64,000 nt of DNA from contig CAJHNH020007568.1 of NCBI GenBank assembly GCA_905116865.2, positions 23,506-87,505 of the forward strand. Reading direction: 5' to 3'. Within the stretch, counting starts at the first letter, position 1. Every line of letters starts with the position of its first letter. Position numbers and translations under genes: made by a program. The notes under the pieces are model-generated. The model searched no databases and was not told the origin of the DNA. It saw only the letters and a program-made list of their open reading frames with translations. Positions 21,812 through 32,757 of this stretch are shown one piece after another. Origin of the DNA: Candidula unifasciata. Its lineage: Eukaryota; Mollusca; Gastropoda; Stylommatophora; Geomitridae.

Positions 21812-22328
21812 GAAGAAGAAGAAGAAAAAGAAAAAGAAGATGAAGAAAAACCAGAAGAGGAAGAAAAAGAAGAAGAAAACGAAGAAGATGAAGAAACAAA
21901 GGTAGCGGAGGAGAAAAAAAGAAGAAGTAGAAAAAGAAGAAAAAGGCAGAGAAAAAGGGGAATAAAAGAAGTAGGAAAAGAACAAGACGAAACAGAAGAA
22001 GAAAAAGAAGAAGAAGAAGAAGAAGAAGAAGAAGAAGAAGAAGAAGAGAGGAAAAAACAAGAAGAAGAAAAAAGAACAAGAACAAGAACAAGAACAAGAC
22101 GAAAGAAGAAGAAAAGAAGAAGAAGAAGAAGAATAAGAAGAAGAAGAAAGAAGAAAAGAAGAAGAAGAAGAAGAAGAAGAAGAAGAAGAAGAAGAAGAAG
22201 AAGAAGAAGAAGAAGAAGAAGAAGAAGAAGAAGAAGAAGAAGAAGAAGAAGAAGAAGAAGAAGAAGAAGAAGAAGAAGAAGAAGAAAGAAGAAGAAGAAG
22301 GAGAAGGAAAAGAAATAAAAAAAGAAGA
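21812..22328. repeat. (GAA)n-rich purine tract
   Basis: Almost pure purine strand with GAA, GAAA and GAAAAA units; long uninterrupted GAA runs lie at 22155-22285. Open frames of poly-K, poly-E, poly-L or poly-S are artefacts. Confidence 0.97.
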
Positions 22329-22343
22329 TGTTGAAGGAGCAGG

Positions 22344-22461
22344 ATGGAAATAGTAGTAGCAGCAGCAGCAGCAGTAGTAGAAGTCTTAGCAGTAGTGATA
22401 GTTGTAGTAGTAGTAACAGTAGTAGTGGTAGTAGTAATAGTAGCAGCAGCAGCTGCACAAG

Positions 22462-22510
<49 letters not shown>

Positions 22511-22564
22511 TTATAATTATAATTATAATTATAATTATAATTATAAAAATAATAATTATAATTA

Positions 22565-22565
<1 letters not shown>
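22344..22565. repeat. AGT/AGC, TAA and TTATAA microsatellites
   Basis: AGT/AGC mixed triplets to about 22460, TAA repeats to about 22511, then TTATAA hexamers. Confidence 0.95.
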
Positions 22566-22595
<30 letters not shown>

Positions 22596-22928
22596 AAGAA
22601 GAAGAAGAAGAAGAAGAAGAAGAAGAAGAAGAAGAAGAAGAAGAAGAAGAAGAAAAGAAAAATGAGGAGTAGGGAGAGAAGAAGAAGGATGATGATGAAG
22701 AAGAAGGGGTAGGTGGAGCAGGAGGCGAGTAGTAGTAGTAGCAGTAGCAGCTGCAACAGTAAAACAAGAAGAAAAAGAAGAAGAGGAAGAAGGAAAAGAA
22801 GAAGAAGAAGAAGAGAAGAAGAAGAAGAAGAAGAAGAAGAAGAAGAAGAAGAAGAAGAAGAAGAAGAAGAAGAAGAAGAAGAAGAAGAAGAAGAAGAAGA
22901 AGAAGAAGAAGAAGAAGAAGAAGAAGAA
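22566..22928. repeat. (GAA)n tract, second block
   Basis: GAA repeats to 22653, an interrupted purine-rich and AGT/GCA region, then GAA repeats from about 22795 to 22927. Confidence 0.97.
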
Positions 22929-22929
22929 A

Positions 22930-23912
22930 AATGAAAAGCTTAATTATGTCTTGCAAGCCGGTAGTAAATAATAAACAAACAATACAAAGCAAACGCGAGC
23001 TTACAAACCTTAGCTAAGAAAAAAACACCATGGAACACGAAGGATTCGACTTCTACCCTTCACTAAGAACAACTTCGCAACAATAACCCTATAAATCCAC
23101 ACAAGAACACAGAAAGACAACGTGTGTTGGTGTGTTCAAAAACACAGGAGGTGCAAATTTTCGCGTGTGAGTTGAGCACACCTCCCAGCGCCTACCGCTG
23201 GATCGTGAGCGAGATCACGTATCTCCACCCTCAAACACAAAACTGCCTGGCGGAAACGCACCACTCTGCCAAAATGTCGGCACACATCAGAAATTAGTCG
23301 TGTACCTTACAAGAAATATCACTGTGACGAAAGAAGTGGGGAATTCGTCTATTTCCCGTGAAAGTGTCTCCCCCCACCCTTACTTTTTCGCATGAAGTTT
23401 GCCACCTCTTACGTTTTATTCTCTCAACCCGCCCCATTTGCAAGTTCTATTTTACTGGAACCTCACGAGTAATCGACTTCGGCAGGTAAAGTTTCGATTC
23501 TTATGTATGTATATATATATATATTATAGGTTATCATGGAAATGGTTTGATTACAAAATGAAAGCAATGTAGCAGTGCCATCAAAACACCGTAAGGCTCC
23601 CCAGCCTATTAGAGATATACAAATAGTCTATTTATTCAAACTGTTTTTCCAAGAATGTTTAGACCCATCAAAGATGCAGATAACGCAGAATGGTGAGTGA
23701 GGGGGGAACAACGAGATTCATAATTTGTTGAAATCACCACTAATTGCTAGCATCGTGAAAGCTAATAGATTGTAATAGCCGGAGCAAATAGAACAAGTGG
23801 CAGATAACAGCGAACTTAAGACAGGAAAAGAGCTGAATAAGATTAGACTACGAGACAGACCAAAGCATACAGTGGAGAGATGACATCCAAGCAGATCTAC
23901 AAACATTTGGAG
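22930..23912. other. No gene recognised
   Basis: It contains a short TA repeat near 23509-23525. No assigned repeat family and no domain-bearing frame. Confidence 0.4.
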
Positions 23913-23964
23913 TCATCATCATCATCATCATCATCATCCATCATCATCATCATCATCATCATCA

Positions 23965-24026
<62 letters not shown>
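23913..24026. repeat. (TCA)n tract, tail of the adjoining LINE
   Basis: TCA triplets with regularly spaced CCATCA interruptions. On the minus strand this is a GAT/ATG tract that continues straight out of the LINE coding end at 24027. Confidence 0.95.
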
Positions 24027-24330
24027 GTGTCTTGCTGACTGACGTGAGCTATATTACCTCTCCACAATCTGCGATCTCCAACTGCGTGTATCAGTTCGTG
24101 TGTTGACACCCCTTCATGCCAATGACAAAAGACTGTCAAGAATCTTTTCGCCTTGTCCTCCTCTATCTCTTCTTGCACAGATCTTTCCTATTGCCACACA
24201 TATTCCAGTTTTCTTCTTCTCATAATATGACCAAAAACTGATGGCAGTCTCCTTCTGATGTCTGCGATAAGTTGTTCTCGGACCTTCGTCTCTGGATTGC
24301 TCTTTTTGGCTGTACAAGGAACTCTAAGGA
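24027..24330 (-). pseudogene. LINE reverse transcriptase C-terminal fragment with GAT tail
   Basis: Minus-strand frames, shifted relative to each other, read VPCTAKKSN-like, LIADIRRRLPSVFGH, then VQEEIEEDKAKRFLTVFCHW, VSTHELIHAVGDRRLWRGNI and AHVSQQDTD followed by the GAT tract. It is homologous to 25182-25418. The thumb and tail order (RRR..FFGHVMRR, then a charged linker, HELIHA, DR..WR) is typical of LINE polyproteins. The final codons merge into the repeat tract. Confidence 0.8.
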
Positions 24331-24689
24331 TTTTTCTGTAAAACACATCTATAAGGCCTCAAGAGATTATTCGGCTTATTTATTAATTTTCCAGGATTCC
24401 CAGCAATATTATAACACTCTGGATAAAGCATGCAGGAATTCTTTGTCCTAGTGTCGCCAACTAGAAATAAAGGTTCAATGAACAGAGACCAGGGGAGACA
24501 AACCATATCTCCAGGATAGAATTTCAAAGGCTCAAAATGCTGGGGAAAAAAAAGAATATTTTTTGCAGTACTTTATTACAGAAGAGTGGTCTCACATAAC
24601 GTATACGTGGCTGTTTATTGTTGTTCTATTTCTGGAATTAAAGGTGCTGGTACTCATAAAAAAGTGTTTTAAAAGCTACAAATGGTCAT

Positions 24690-25105
24690 CAAAAAGGGTC
24701 TTAGAAGGGCCCATTACTCATCCCAAAGTGTCCTAACTCTTTGAGTCCCAGGGCGTTTAGCATCACAGGCCCAGGGGATAAGTAGAGTCATAAAATTAGC
24801 GCATCATGCGTTGACTGGGCTTCTATGTAGGAACCTATGAACGTACGATGCGTTCCTTGGGACTCAAAGAGTTAAAAGGGTCCATTACACAACACAAAGT
24901 TTCTTAAAGGGTCCATTACTCACCACAAAGTGTTTTGAAAGGGCCCATTACGCACGACAATGCATTTTGAAATGGTCCAGTACTCATCACAAAGTGTCTT
25001 AAAAGGTCACATTACTCACCCCAAAGTGTCTTAACAGGGTACATTACTCACTCCTAAGTGTCCTAAAAGGGACCATTACTTACCCCAAAGTGTCTTAAAA
25101 GGAGT
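24690..25105. repeat. 32-bp minisatellite, interrupted by a MITE
   Basis: The unit is 'aaagggtccattactcacca' plus 'caaagtgtctta', with a 32-base period measurable between 24906 and 24938. About nine diverged copies. The array is split at 24733-24875 by a TTAA-type MITE. Confidence 0.9.
24737..24871 (+). mobile_element. TTAA-type MITE copy 1
   Basis: 135 bases between CTCTTTGAGTCCCAGGG at the left and CCTTGGGACTCAAAGAG at the right, flanked by CTAA (24733-24736) and TTAA (24872-24875). The undisturbed minisatellite unit has 'gtgtcttaaaaggg' at this place, that is, one TTAA. This shows insertion into TTAA with duplication, and one later substitution on the left. Confidence 0.9.
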
Positions 25106-25181
25106 GGGGGGGGGGGGGGTTATTTGTTGTGTAATGTAATAAAGTGTAGTGTAATTATCATCAGGTGCAATACCGTCTGTC

Positions 25182-25418
25182 TTATGCGATCATGCCTCTC
25201 CATAATCTGCAATCTCCTGCAGCATGTATCAGTTCGTGTGCCGACACACCTCCATGCCATGCAACAAGACTGTCAAGAATCTTCTCTCGGTGTCTTCCTC
25301 CATCTCTCCTTCCACAGATCCTTCCAGTGGTCGTAACATGTTCTATTTTCCCTCTTCTCATAACATGGCCGAAAAATGATGACTGTCTCCTCCTGATGTA
25401 TGTGATAGGTTGTCTTCA
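25182..25418 (-). pseudogene. LINE reverse transcriptase C-terminal fragment, open frame
   Basis: One uninterrupted minus-strand frame of about 78 codons reads ITYIRRRQSSFFGHVMRRGK, TTTGRICGRRDGGR, ILDSLVAWHGGVSAHELIHA, GDCRLWRGMIA and a stop at 25182-25184. It is the same element type as 24027-24330 but better preserved. There is no catalytic domain, so this is a 5'-truncated copy. After the stop only a short GATGATAAT tail remains. Confidence 0.85.
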
Positions 25419-25467
25419 GGCTCCCGCTTCTTTCAAATACAAAAGTGTAGTGTAATACTATATATTA

Positions 25468-25843
25468 AGGTGTGGTCTCGAGGCATTGTGTCCGTCTCGA
25501 GTGCTAGAGGTTCCTGGTTCAATCCCCGGTAAGGGCTTATATTTTTTTCGCGTGGACTTGGACTTTTAGTAATTCCCCCTGGTCTCTGGGTAGTAAGATC
25601 GGACGCCCGTGTGCATTGTTGCACAGGTAAAAAAAATTTCTTGGCAGTTGTAAATCGAAAAGAGTAGCTTAACGGCGCTGCCCGGGCAAGGTTTGCAATT
25701 GAAAATCTACCCAAAATATGTCAGGATCATCGCCGGTGCTTCAGAGCCTGTACACTGTACTTAGCTTCTTTGGATTCAGACTTGGGTTAGAAGAAGAACG
25801 GAGCACTTATGGGTTACTAACTGTGTGCCATGATGTTGATCCG
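25468..25843 (+). mobile_element. SINE-3 full-length candidate, best copy
   Basis: The tRNA-like head has an A-box-like TGTGGTCTCGAGGCATTG and a B-box-like GGTTCAATCCC. The body carries 'ggacttttagtaattccccc', 'tggtctctgggtagtaagat', 'cggacgcccgtgtgcattg' and 'gccggtgcttcagagcct'. The tail is 'gaacggagcacttatgggtt' to 'catgatgttgatccg'. Length is about 376 bases. Confidence 0.85.
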
Positions 25844-25864
25844 TTGTTCAAAACCTCTAAACCA

Positions 25865-26432
25865 TACTAAAGTAATACAATATACTCAAATGTAGTGCAA
25901 TACAATATACTCAAATGTAGTGCAATACAATATATTCAAGTGTAGTGCAATACAATATACTCAAGTGTAGTGCAATACAATATACTCAAGTGTAGTGCAA
26001 TACAATATACTCAAGTGTACTGCAATAAAGTATACTCAAGTGTAGTGCAATACAATATACTCAAGTGTAGTGCAATACAATATACTCAAGTGTAGTGCAA
26101 TACAATATACTCAAGTGTAGTGCAATACAATATACTCAAGTGTAGTGCAAAACAATATACTCAAGTGTAGTGCAATACAATATACTCAAGTGTAGTGCAA
26201 TACAATATACTCAAGTGTAGTGCAAAACAATATACTCAAGTGTAGTGCAAAACAATATACTCAAGTGTAGTGCAATACAATATACTCAAGTGTACTGCAA
26301 AACAATATACTCAAGTGTAGTGCAAAACAATATACTCAAGTGTAGTGCAATACAATATACTCAAGTGTAGTGCAATACAATATACTCAAGTGTAGTGCAA
26401 TACAATATACTCAAGTGTAGTTCAATAATATA
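25865..26432. repeat. 25-bp minisatellite, over twenty copies
   Basis: The unit is 'caatacaatatactcaagtg' plus 'tagtg', with a 25-base period. Variation is low (TAC/AAC, TAG/TAC), and the first copies differ most (CAAATG). This suggests recent expansion. Confidence 0.97.
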
Positions 26433-26504
26433 TACTAATAGTGTAAAGTTTGCTGTTACATAACATGCTTTATTGATAAAATAGAACTGATGTGCGTTAG
26501 ACAG

Positions 26505-26565
26505 GTTAGCCGAATATATGACGAGACTTCGTACCAAATTTGTGGCCCTTTGAAAATAAAGTTCG
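26505..26565 (+). mobile_element. LINE 3' end with AATAAA and (TTCG)n tail
   Basis: 'accaaatttgtggccctttg' and 'aaaataaagttcgttcgttg' correspond to the 3' end seen in reverse complement at 33781-33850 and 16284-16350. Confidence 0.6.
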
Positions 26566-26569
26566 TTCG

Positions 26570-27880
26570 TTGGTATACATGACCTAGTTAGAAATATGTT
26601 TTCAGTGCGCCATTAGAAGAAGAAAAAAAAAAAACCAAAACAAACCGACAGGCGTAGAAAGGAGGGGGATACAAACATTTAAAATCTACAGGTAAGAAGT
26701 TAATATAGAAAGATAAAAGTTTAGGAACTATGAAGAAATAACACATTAGAAATGGAGGTGGGAAGTTGGGAGGGAGGGGGATACTGTAGGAAATAAAGAA
26801 AAAAGTGGAGAAAGCGAAAGACAAAGAAAGATACAATCGAAAACACAAATGATTAAAAAAAAAAAAAAATCAAGATGATAAAAACAGTAAGGGTTGAAGA
26901 AAAGAGGACAGAAATTAAGACATAAATAAAGCAAAACTTCAAAGAAAACAAATCACATTTAAAAATAAGGATTAAAAGCATTGAAATAAATGCAAAGACA
27001 TAAGCTCTACCTCCACCTCACCCACGCTCAAACACGCACACATACATACACATATACATAGAAATGGACGTGACAAAAAAAAAAAAAAAAAAAACGTTAT
27101 GTTTCTTTAGTAAAAAAAAAAATAATGTAATGTTTCTGCAGTTAAAAAAATCGTAAAAATAAAAAGGAATCACGCTGAGGGAGAACATGTTGTTAAAACA
27201 AAGTTTTGTATCACTATCTAACAAAAATAGACAATAATTTTATCAAAACATGCCGAACAATATTTCACATTATATACAGGTACACTTACTTTAAAACAAA
27301 ACCAAATTACTCCATCCAGCTTCGAAACTTAAAAATAATCCCTAAAAGAAAATTTCACAGAACTTTCTAACAACTACAAGTATTTTTACTCAAAAACTGA
27401 CTATTCAATTTTCTCACTCCTAACAGCGGTTTATCCTTTCATCCATGCGCCCTCTTCACCCATTAGCGATTTTCACCACTTTAGTGTTAGTAGACTCGAT
27501 TATTTCATACATCGAAATGGCCACCCGGTGTTTTAGAAATGCACTACGTTACCCACGAGACTTCCGCTTGTCGTTTAGAAGCAACAGCATCAGTGAGTTG
27601 TCTTAAGTTTACACAGGTAGACCAGATTTCCTCGAAAGAGTTTCCGCAGCTCTCGCTGGCAACATGTTCTGCATACGTTATGAATCGTCTGCTTCCTTTC
27701 GCTATCTGTGTGTTTCCTTTCCGCGCCAGATTCTTTAGTGTTCTGGCGATTGCTCTTCCTGTCTTTTTGTACTTCATGCATTCCCTTCTCTGCGTTCCCA
27801 GGGCTCCATTTTGAGGTGAGAAAGAATGAACTCAGTGCCCCCTTTTTCAGAAGTGGATGAGCTTTCAGAACTTCCTTCAG
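26570..27880. other. No gene recognised
   Basis: A-rich and purine-rich stretches (26620-26640, 26851-26868, 27075-27125). Frames around 27539-27925 have no recognised domain. Confidence 0.4.
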
Positions 27881-27884
27881 GAGT

Positions 27885-27962
27885 TTGCTGCCCTTACCGG
27901 GAACTGAACCCGGAACCTCTTGCACTCAAGACGGACACAATGCCTCAAGACTACGCAGCCCC
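27885..27962 (-). mobile_element. SINE-3 head fragment
   Basis: The reverse complement reads a tRNA-like start 'tagtcttgaggcattgtgtc', then 'ttgagtgcaagaggttccgg' and 'gttcagttcccggtaaggg'. Only the head is retained. Confidence 0.75.
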
Positions 27963-28105
27963 TTTATAACACTATTAAATGGGGTTGTTTGAATATTTTT
28001 TTTCGATTGCAATACTGATCCTTAAATAGTTTACAAGTATTCTAAATTCATTTCTCTTTAATTAGATACACAATTATGTGTCAACATACAGCCAATACGT
28101 TTTCT

Positions 28106-28475
28106 CTAGGGTGGGCTTAGCTTTGTCATGTTCATCATTATCGTCATCATCATCATCATCAGCTGGCGTTGGTGTTCATTCATCGTCACCAATCTCAGTC
28201 TTTTGTGTTCTGGATGAATTCCACTGATGGTGTTATTTCCCCCAGGCCCCCTTTTTAGGCCATCCACCATCATTACTCTTAGTCTGGCTCTGCCTTTTCT
28301 ACCAGTGATCTTATCAGTCGTCAAGATATTGTCTTGTGCTTTTGTTCTCATTACATGACCAAAGAACTTTGTTTGCCTTCTTTTCATTGTTGTATATAAT
28401 GTTCTACTTTCATCAACCATTTCCAGGCAACCATTCTAAACATTCTTCTCAAGAACCACATCTTAGTTGCTTCCA
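28106..28475 (-). pseudogene. LINE reverse transcriptase C-terminal fragment with GAT tail
   Basis: Minus-strand frames read EATKMWFLRRMFRM, then (after a shift) TMKRRQTKFFGHVMRTKAQ, ITGRKGRARLRVMMVDGLKR and a terminal stretch ending in a GAT/ATG tract (28139-28160). The order of MWFLRRM, FFGHVMR and GR.GR..R..MVDGL is that of LINE polyproteins after the palm. Truncated upstream and frameshifted. Confidence 0.8.
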
Positions 28476-28529
28476 AACTCGTCTTATATTTTGTTTGTAA
28501 CGTTGCAGTAAATAAGTCTAGCTCAAAAT

Positions 28530-29150
28530 TATTCTATACAGATGGTTCAGTGTTGAGAGGAAAGAGAAGTGCCTGGAGGTTCTTAGCGAAATCCAATAGA
28601 ACATCTTTAGTGCAAGGCAGCCTAGCATATGACACCACAACATCTAGCATGAGAATGGAGGTGGAGGCGGTAACTGCAGCTCTGCGGTGGCTAGAGAACA
28701 AGATGCATACACATGTCGTAATTGTAACAGACTCTGAAAGCATGCCGGGATGCTTCGAGCAGAGTGGCAAGCTTCGCTGGAAAGGTCACGGGTAGTGAGC
28801 ATACTTTGGATCTTTTCTCCAGGCCATGCCGGCGTGGTGGGTAATGAACAGGTTGAATGAACAGATTGGCTGGACTTGCACCACTGGGTGGTGAATTGAT
28901 ACATGACAAGGTAGATGTGGTCAAGGCCCTTTGGAATCAGTAGAAAAAGAAGATTTTTATGGCTTTGAGAGAATGAGGCACCTGGGTGTAACAAGAGGAT
29001 CTGCCTGACTGACTACACTCAGAGAAACGGCAAGACGGACATTTACCCAGATCGTGACCGGTAAAATCAGGATTGGAACTTTGCGCTGGCTGCATGTATG
29101 GCAAGCCCCGAGTGCTGTGATGTCAATTCTTGACTCAACTCAACTCAAAA
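28530..29150 (+). pseudogene. LINE-G: RNase H domain and 3' end
   Basis: The plus-strand frame begins FYTDGSVLRGKRSAWRF, with the RNase H first aspartate in YTDGS. It continues SSMRMEVEAVTAALRWLENK (helix with the catalytic glutamate) and HVVIVTDSES (second aspartate), and stops near 28795. After a shift it resumes with FSPGHAGVVGNEQVE, which covers the region of the final catalytic residues. The rest carries the conserved 3' block 'cgagtgctgtgatgtcaatt' and ends in a 'ctcaactcaactcaaaa' tail. RNase H in this position is typical of I-type and related LINEs. Stops and shifts show it is dead. Confidence 0.8.
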
Positions 29151-29151
29151 T

Positions 29152-29660
29152 TAATTATGTCCAAAACCCAGAAAAAACAAACGTTCTTCTGTTTTGATAC
29201 TTGGAAACACGCGAGTTCATTAAACCAACATCAAAATGATCGCCGTAACGTCATCGTTACCATGGATATTTACTTCTCCCAGTATTTAACCGTCTACCAG
29301 CCAGTTCATTTACGTCAAGCATTTTTAGTTAACCTGCAAGAATCCCTACTAATACCTACAGGAGAACGCTTACAGCACTATCTTCATCTGTGTTGTGTCT
29401 ATTTCTGGACTAGCTAACACCGCCGTTAACGATTCCCACAGTTAATGACTGTTGTCTCCCCGGAAATATATTTCATATCTTGACGTAGGCTATTTACCCT
29501 TATGTTTTGTAAGCACTACATTATTGGCATAACTGACATATTTGGGGAGATGACATATAAACATATTAAAAAACTAATAGCTGCCCTGTTAAAAAAAGGA
29601 AAACATAAAGTTTTATTTATCAAACAGAAGATAAAGAAACATGTCTCCAACGTGTGCCGG
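29152..29660. other. No gene recognised
   Basis: No domain-bearing frame or assigned repeat. Confidence 0.4.
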
Positions 29661-29664
29661 TATG

Positions 29665-30175
<511 letters not shown>

Positions 30176-30369
30176 GTGGCTTTATTTAGTTCTTCCCCCC
30201 CCCTCCTCCCTCCTTTCCTGCTTCTCTATTTCTTGGCCCCCTGCTTGTGTTTGTGTCTACTATTGTTAAAATAATGCTCCTACCACATCTATACCAGAAG
30301 ATGAACACAGTAAACTGACTAAGAATACATAACTCACCCACTCCTTTCTCATCAGCAGCTCCACCCATT

Positions 30370-30725
30370 GCCGCTAGTTTGTCATCTCTTCGCCTGTCCA
30401 TCTTTTCTATCTTCCCTTCATGGATCATGCTACGAAACACGAACAGTCAGTCTTAACCTTTATTGTCTTATCTCGTATCCTATATGTGCAGTCTATCTCA
30501 CTTCCATGAATCACGCTAAGAAAAATAAACATTCAAAATCGACCATTATTTCTCATCTCTTCTCATGTCTGTCCTGTCTATCTCACTTCATGGATCACGT
30601 TAAGAAACACGAAAAGTCAGTCCCGACCATTATTTCCTCATCTCTTCCTCTGCCCGTCCTGTCTATCTCACTTCCATGGATCACGCTAATGGAACACCAA
30701 CAGTCAATGCCGACCTTCCTGTCCC
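30370..30725. repeat. About 80-bp minisatellite, four diverged copies
   Basis: Recurring blocks are 'tcatctcttc', 'ctgtctatctcacttcatgg', 'atcacgctaagaaacacgaa' and 'cagtcagtcccgaccatt'. The 134-residue plus-strand frame across it is a by-product. Confidence 0.8.
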
Positions 30726-30954
30726 CATCGCATGCTCTAAAAATGCGCACGACATCCCGCAGACATCTGTAATATTTAACCTTTGTTCCTGACACTCTTC
30801 CATCGCAACCTGCTGGCTTTTTGTAACAGGACGTGTTATTGCAAGTATTTGTCTAATAGTGTTCTTCAAGGTTGTTTTTTTTTTTTTTTTTTTTCCACAA
30901 TTGCGAGCGGGGATTAATATGAGAATTATTTAGAGTACTGGTTGACAACTGGGT

Positions 30955-31165
30955 AGCAGCCGTGATACTCGCTTGCTAGACGGTCGCTTTCGGATACAAA
31001 GGTCCTGTATTCATGTCCTGACAAAGCAGTTTTTTTTTTTTTTTCACTTTAGAAAAATGACCTGGCTTTCAGGTTGACGGATCCTTAAATGGGTGCTAGG
31101 TAATTTCATGGAAAGTAAACGCAGTCGGGGTGATGTTAAGAACATCGCCCACAAGTACCAACTTG
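30955..31165 (+). mobile_element. SINE-4 copy, diverged
   Basis: The plus-strand head is 'gggtagcagccgtgatactc' with 'cggatacaaaggtcctgtat'. The body has 'ggctttcaggttgacggatc', 'cttaaatgggtgctagg', 'ggaaagtaaacgcagtcggg' and 'gatgttaagaacatcgccc', in family order. Confidence 0.65.
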
Positions 31166-31169
31166 TCTT

Positions 31170-31835
31170 CAACATATAGGTCCAACCATAGAATCCAAAT
31201 ACGTAATGTAAGCCTGTCAGTCGAGCAAGTGTATGAGAGGAGTAAGAAGTTTCAAAACCGTGTTACTTCGTTACAAAATATACCTGACCCACCCGTTGTT
31301 TCTTTCAAAATATCTTCGTTACTGTTTTTATCCGTCCAGGGTATTCTCATCATTCGTCTATAAAACACAAATCTGCAACTTCCAAATAAGTTTTCACTAA
31401 TTTAGAAACTGTCGATGAATCACTTCCGAAATCGGTTTCATATCTCCTACAATATATTAGTGCCCCCGACTACAGCTTTAACAAATAACAGATATGCCCT
31501 ATTTTGGGACACAGTTATTTCGAGAAATAACATTAACACTGAAAATATCTAACTTGGTTTTACAACTTTACACTTTACAGTTTCATTATTTGTTCATTTA
31601 TTTTGGGCCACCACAGAAATGGTTACTAAGTAATTTTTAATCGATTGTTGGTGTGTCCGAGTGTATTACATCTTGGACGAGTGTATGGTGATAAACCCGA
31701 GGTTCTGAAGACAGATCAGTGCTCATTATGTCGTGTGTTCATCATCATACTGATGGTGTTTTGCTTTCCCTGTCATTTCCAGGTTGTAAACTAGGTCGAC
31801 CTATGCAATTTCGTACTACTAGAGGGAAACAAATG
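31170..31835. other. No gene recognised
   Basis: AT-rich, no domain-bearing frame. Confidence 0.4.
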
Positions 31836-31841
31836 ACTAAA

Positions 31842-31945
31842 TGTCTAGTAAAACCATAATTAGGTCATTAATGATTTTTAAAACCATAATTAGTCAACAA
31901 ATGACTAGTCAAACCATAATTAGGTCAACAAATGACTTGTGTAAC
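31842..31945. repeat. Short tandem repeat, about three units
   Basis: Repeated 'aaaccataattaggtcaac' and 'aaatgacta' blocks. Confidence 0.75.
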
Positions 31946-32089
31946 ATTTTAGCACTCTTTTTTTGACTTTAAATGAAATAGATTTAATGCATACGATACT
32001 TTTCATTTTCTGAAATGCAGCTTTCGCTTGATATATTCTGCTTCTAATCTCTGTCACACATTTTGCATCTGATTATATGATTGTTTCCA

Positions 32090-32475
32090 GATATTTGAAT
32101 TTATTGACTTCGTTAAGTATTTTATTTCTTTCTTCTTCAATTGAGATATCACAATGTGAAGTTAATCTTCTTCTTCGATATAACAATTGCTTTGGTTTTC
32201 CTAAAACTAAATGAAACTCTTTTCTTAGCACTCTCCATCCCCACAATATTTATCCGTTGTTATAAATCAGTTGAATTTTCAGCTATCAAAACTGTTTCGT
32301 CTGCATAACGCAGATTGTTTATTTTGTATCCTTATTGTATTCTCCAACTTCTCTCCACGCTTTCACTTTAATTTCTCTCCACATTATTTCACTATTTAGA
32401 GAGAAAAGGTCTGGGGATAAGACACATCCTAGTCTTACTCCTTGCTTTATCTGTCCACAACTACCCAATCTACAG
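32090..32475 (-). pseudogene. LINE reverse transcriptase palm fragment
   Basis: Minus-strand frames show IKQGVRLGCVLSPDLFSL, the conserved substrate-binding block after the second palm motif. After a frameshift follows INNLRYADETVLIAENSTDL, the catalytic box region. The canonical YADD is YADE here (codons at 32294-32305), so the second catalytic aspartate is lost. Further down come ESAKKRVSFSFRKTKAIVIS and a decayed tail. This is the only palm-domain stretch with the catalytic box in the window. Confidence 0.8.
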
Positions 32476-32506
32476 TGAGAGGTTAAAGATCTGAACCAGC
32501 TTCATT

Positions 32507-32757
32507 GCACACGGTTATAAACCATAAGTGCTCTGCCACCAGTACGGACAGCTGATAAGAAACTGTCCGCCTGTGGCGCTGTCCGCACGTAACTCTGTAG
32601 CTTCAGCGACGTTCCTCCATTTACCCCATAGTGTCACTCTAGTACCTATTTCCTAGAGGCTGGGTGAACCCCGGAAACCGCCCGGTTTCGAACACTTACC
32701 GAGGCTGTAGCGAGTTACAGCTGGATTTGAAAGCGAGCCTCCTATCGACTGCGCTTA
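32507..32757 (-). mobile_element. SINE-2 copy
   Basis: The reverse complement matches 6828-7108. The head is 'taagcgcagtcgataggagg' at the right end. The body has 'gttcgaaaccgggcggtttc' and 'cggggttcacccagcctcta', and the tail at the left is 'agagcacttatggtttataa'. It lies between two copies of a reverse transcriptase segment. Confidence 0.85.
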
